Translations under genes and position numbers: made by a program
Shown: piece by piece, positions 6,520 to 8,223 of the stretch
Position numbering within the stretch: position 1 is the stretch's first letter
How the letters are laid out: every line of letters starts with the position of its first letter
Notes under the pieces: generated by a model
The model's input: only the letters and a program-made list of their open reading frames with translations
Told to the model about the DNA's origin: nothing
Database searches by the model: none
Source of the DNA: Nitrospiraceae bacterium
GTDB taxonomy: Bacteria; Nitrospirota; Thermodesulfovibrionia; Thermodesulfovibrionales; UBA1546
DNA: 8,223 bases
Assembly: GCA_003535475.1 (NCBI GenBank)
Contig: DOHC01000031.1
Span: forward strand, 446 to 8,668
Reading direction: 5' to 3'

Positions 6520-6587
6520 AACCCCTTCTGTATAATAAGACAATTTTTATTCGTGAAATCTTCCCGTTTCAGTATAATATCTTTGAT
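6520..6587. promoter_or_regulatory. Divergent promoter region between the sigma gene and the b5/CopD gene
   Basis: This 68-bp AT-rich gap must hold both divergent starts. On the plus strand a perfect TATAAT at 6573-6578 ends 9 nt before ATG 6588, with no Shine-Dalgarno site between them, so the transcript may be leaderless or nearly so; no good -35 box was seen. On the minus strand TTCACG and TATACA with a 17-nt spacer are each four of six matches to the housekeeping consensus. No clear ECF-type -35 (GGAAC) was found. Confidence 0.35.
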
Positions 6588-7514
6588 ATGAAGAAATTGT
6601 CTCTACCCGTATACTTATTTGCTTTTGTAGTATTCCTTACCCCTTCAATATCTTCTGCAACTACCGAATATGCCCGTGAGACAGGATTAAAGTGCGCAGA
6701 GTGTCATGTTGAAACTATCGGCGGAGGCAAGCTGACAAAAACAGGAGAGGAATTCAAGGATGATTTGAAGATAAAAGGCATCTACAGGCCGCTGACAAAA
6801 ACACAGAAGGTTGTGCGTTTCATTATCGGCTATATCCATCTGTTCTTTGCAATAGCTTGGTTCGGGACAATACTCTATGTTCACATACTTTTGAAACCCG
6901 CATATGCATCAAAAGGGCTCCCAAGGGGAGAATTACTGCTCGGCTGGTTATCTATTATAGTGCTTACAATCACAGGAATACTTCTTACCATATCACGAAT
7001 ACCAACATGGAAGGTTCTCTATACAACAAGATTCGGGATGCTTCTCAGCATTAAGGTTATCCTTTTTTTGATAATGGTATCTACAGCAGTTATAGTCACA
7101 ACATATATTGGCCCGAAGATGAGGCGGAAATGGGGCGTCAAAGAAAAGGTTGATGTGTCGAAATCAAAACGTGACCTGACTCCGGAAGAACTCCACAGCT
7201 TTGACGGAAAAGAAGGCAACCCAGCTTATATAGCTTATAACGGGATAATTTACGATGTAACAGGAAGCAGGCTCTGGAAAAACGGCTCTCACCTGCTAAA
7301 ACACCTTGCAGGACATGACCTCACAGACGCCCTGAAGACAGCTCCTCATGGAGAGGAAAAAATTATTTCAATGCCACGGGCAGGAAGACTTATACCATCA
7401 GAAGAAAAATCCACTGTGCCTTTTTATGAAAGGCTTTTTTATTTTTTTGCCTACATGAACCTCGTTCTTGTATTTCTTATTATCTTTGTTATCGCCCTCT
7501 GGAGATGGTGGTAA
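6588..7514 (+). CDS. Fusion membrane protein: c-heme segment, CopD-like membrane domain and cytochrome b5-like domain
   Basis: The 308-residue protein begins with a signal peptide (1-24, ending S-S-A), followed by one c-type heme motif C36-A-E-C-H40 in a short periplasmic segment. Residues about 74-175 form three membrane spans resembling the CopD family (H84 in GYIHLFFAIAWFGTILY, then TGILLTI and FGMLLSIKVILFLIM). Residues about 195-262 resemble a small cytochrome b5-like domain: LTPEELHSFDGKEGNPAYIAYNG, YDVTGS, then an H235-x3-H239-x3-H243 cluster and H254, candidate heme ligands. A final membrane span lies at about 284-304, ending in RWW. It should carry electrons between b- and c-type hemes at the membrane, but partner and substrate are unknown. 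It is divergent from the sigma operon and 53 nt before the NapH-like gene. Confidence 0.85.
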   Translation: MKKLSLPVYLFAFVVFLTPSISSATTEYARETGLKCAECHVETIGGGKLTKTGEEFKDDLKIKGIYRPLTKTQKVVRFIIGYIHLFFAIAWFGTILYVHILLKPAYASKGLPRGELLLGWLSIIVLTITGILLTISRIPTWKVLYTTRFGMLLSIKVILFLIMVSTAVIVTTYIGPKMRRKWGVKEKVDVSKSKRDLTPEELHSFDGKEGNPAYIAYNGIIYDVTGSRLWKNGSHLLKHLAGHDLTDALKTAPHGEEKIISMPRAGRLIPSEEKSTVPFYERLFYFFAYMNLVLVFLIIFVIALWRWW

Positions 7515-7550
7515 AATTATGACTTATATCATAGTGCGCCCTCCCCTTTA

Positions 7551-7564
7551 TGTGTTATTAATAA
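7551..7564 (+). promoter_or_regulatory. Possible extended -10 promoter just before the NapH-like start
   Basis: TG at 7553-7554, one base, then TATTAA at 7556-7561 forms an extended -10-like element ending 6 nt before ATG 7568. No Shine-Dalgarno site is present, so a leaderless transcript is possible. The 53-nt gap from the preceding gene otherwise holds only a weak 5-bp dyad and no terminator. Confidence 0.3.
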
Positions 7565-7567
7565 ACT

Positions 7568-8223
7568 ATGAAGCTGACAATCTATAGAAGAATCACTCAG
7601 GTAGCTTTTTTACTTCTCATCTTTCTCATGCCTGTTCTGGACATCCTTAGATACGACACTGCAACTAAAGAACTCATAGTGCTCGGCCAGTCATGGAGCC
7701 TTGGATTAAAAGAAGGCTTCTACGCTGACCCATCGGCTTCCGGAGCATTTCATATAGCCATTCAGTTTTTCCTGAAGGCAATACTCCCATGGCTTTTTAT
7801 CCTTTCGATATTCCCTTTGCTCGGTTATCTCACAGGCAGGTTATTCTGCGGATGGCTCTGCCCTGAAGGAACACTCTTTGAGCTGTCTGATTATCTGACC
7901 TTAAAGCTTACAGGAAGAAGAAGTCTCTATACTAAGAAGCCGAATGATCCTGACACAGGCAAAACCGGCAAGTTTATATATGGAGCTTTAGCATTTGCAA
8001 GCGCTATCATAATCCCCCTGCTTGGAGGCATAGCGTTAACAGGATATTTTGTGGCTCCAAAAACCATTTGGAGCCAGATAATAAACTGGGATTTTACATT
8101 AGGGGTTAAAGCAGGCATTAGCGGCGTTTCTATATACATTCTGACTACTTCAATGTTTGTCAGGCATACGCTCTGCAAATTCGTCTGCGCAGCAGCACTT
8201 ATGCAGATGCTTTTTGGATGGAT
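7568..8223 (+). CDS. NapH/CcoG/NosR-like polytopic 4Fe-4S membrane protein (5' part, runs off the window)
   Basis: The frame from ATG 7568 is open to the window end, giving 218 residues with the C-terminus missing. An in-frame TAA at 7562-7564 limits the start to this ATG. Membrane spans lie at about 10-26, 66-88, 136-160 and 180-197. The motif F-C94-G-W-L-C98-P-E-G-T-L-F-E is the signature of the NapH/CcoG/NosR family. A second pair, C203-K-F-V-C207-A-A-A-L-M-Q, occupies the place of the usual CxxxCPxxxxQ and has Ala where Pro is typical. These proteins pass electrons from quinol or ferredoxin-like donors, or assist cbb3 or nitrous oxide reductase assembly. The C-terminal 4Fe-4S ferredoxin motifs, if present, lie beyond the window, so the exact subfamily is open. 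Confidence 0.88.
   Translation, partial: MKLTIYRRITQVAFLLLIFLMPVLDILRYDTATKELIVLGQSWSLGLKEGFYADPSASGAFHIAIQFFLKAILPWLFILSIFPLLGYLTGRLFCGWLCPEGTLFELSDYLTLKLTGRRSLYTKKPNDPDTGKTGKFIYGALAFASAIIIPLLGGIALTGYFVAPKTIWSQIINWDFTLGVKAGISGVSIYILTTSMFVRHTLCKFVCAAALMQMLFGW

Noticed and set aside
6517..6543. TTG at 6543 as start of the sigma factor
   Set aside because: It adds eight residues not typical of ECF sigmas and has no Shine-Dalgarno site; the ATG at 6519 has AAGGGG just before it.
7518..7533. Inverted repeat TATGA/TCATA in the gap before the NapH-like gene
   Set aside because: Only 5 A/T-rich base pairs with a 6-nt loop and no T tract; too weak to call an operator or terminator.

Overview
The window is bacterial DNA of moderate GC that is dense in respiratory and redox genes. 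It has c-type cytochromes, a cytochrome c-dependent nitric oxide reductase, a thiol-disulfide relay, an ECF sigma/anti-sigma pair and a NapH-like iron-sulfur membrane protein. This gene set suits an anaerobic or facultative Gram-negative respirer such as a Nitrospirota or deltaproteobacterial-type lineage. That assignment is an inference from gene content, since no marker gene is present.

Layout. Left block, + strand (1-1539): the 3' end of a mono-heme cytochrome c gene (norC-like) overlaps norB by 4 nt, and norB carries all expected cNOR metal ligands. A perfect 9-bp hairpin at 1551-1571 separates norB from the block it converges on. Central block, - strand (1594-6519, transcribed right to left): ECF sigma factor, transmembrane zinc-finger anti-sigma factor, a small exported Cys/His protein, a CcdA/DsbD-type membrane electron carrier, a TlpA-like thioredoxin, and a 12-heme cytochrome c. 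Genes overlap or lie within 42 nt of each other, so this reads as one operon. Right block, + strand, divergent from the sigma gene (6588-8223): a fusion of a c-heme segment, CopD-like membrane domain and cytochrome b5-like domain, then a NapH/CcoG-like 4Fe-4S membrane protein cut by the window end. That last gene is open to the edge.

The most notable finding is the TlpA-like gene at 3574-4030. Its reading frame is interrupted by a TGA exactly where the first catalytic cysteine of the W-C-x-x-C motif should be, giving W-TGA-P-N-C. An RNA hairpin with a GU-containing apical loop lies 16 nt past the TGA, inside the coding sequence, as expected of a bacterial SECIS element. Neighbouring genes use TGA as an ordinary stop, so the best reading is a selenocysteine (UxxC) thioredoxin-like protein that would be reduced by the adjacent CcdA-like protein. 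The same gene also has a one-base frame disruption in an A8 tract before its cis-Pro segment. This may be a sequencing error, slippage or real decay, so a pseudogene remains the main alternative.

Working model (inference): the membrane anti-sigma factor senses an envelope signal and releases the sigma factor, which turns on a periplasmic reductant relay (CcdA to Sec-thioredoxin) and a 12-heme cytochrome whose 24 heme-binding cysteines need to be reduced. The flanking NO reductase and b/c-heme membrane proteins suggest the wider locus deals with nitrogen-oxide or related anaerobic respiration.
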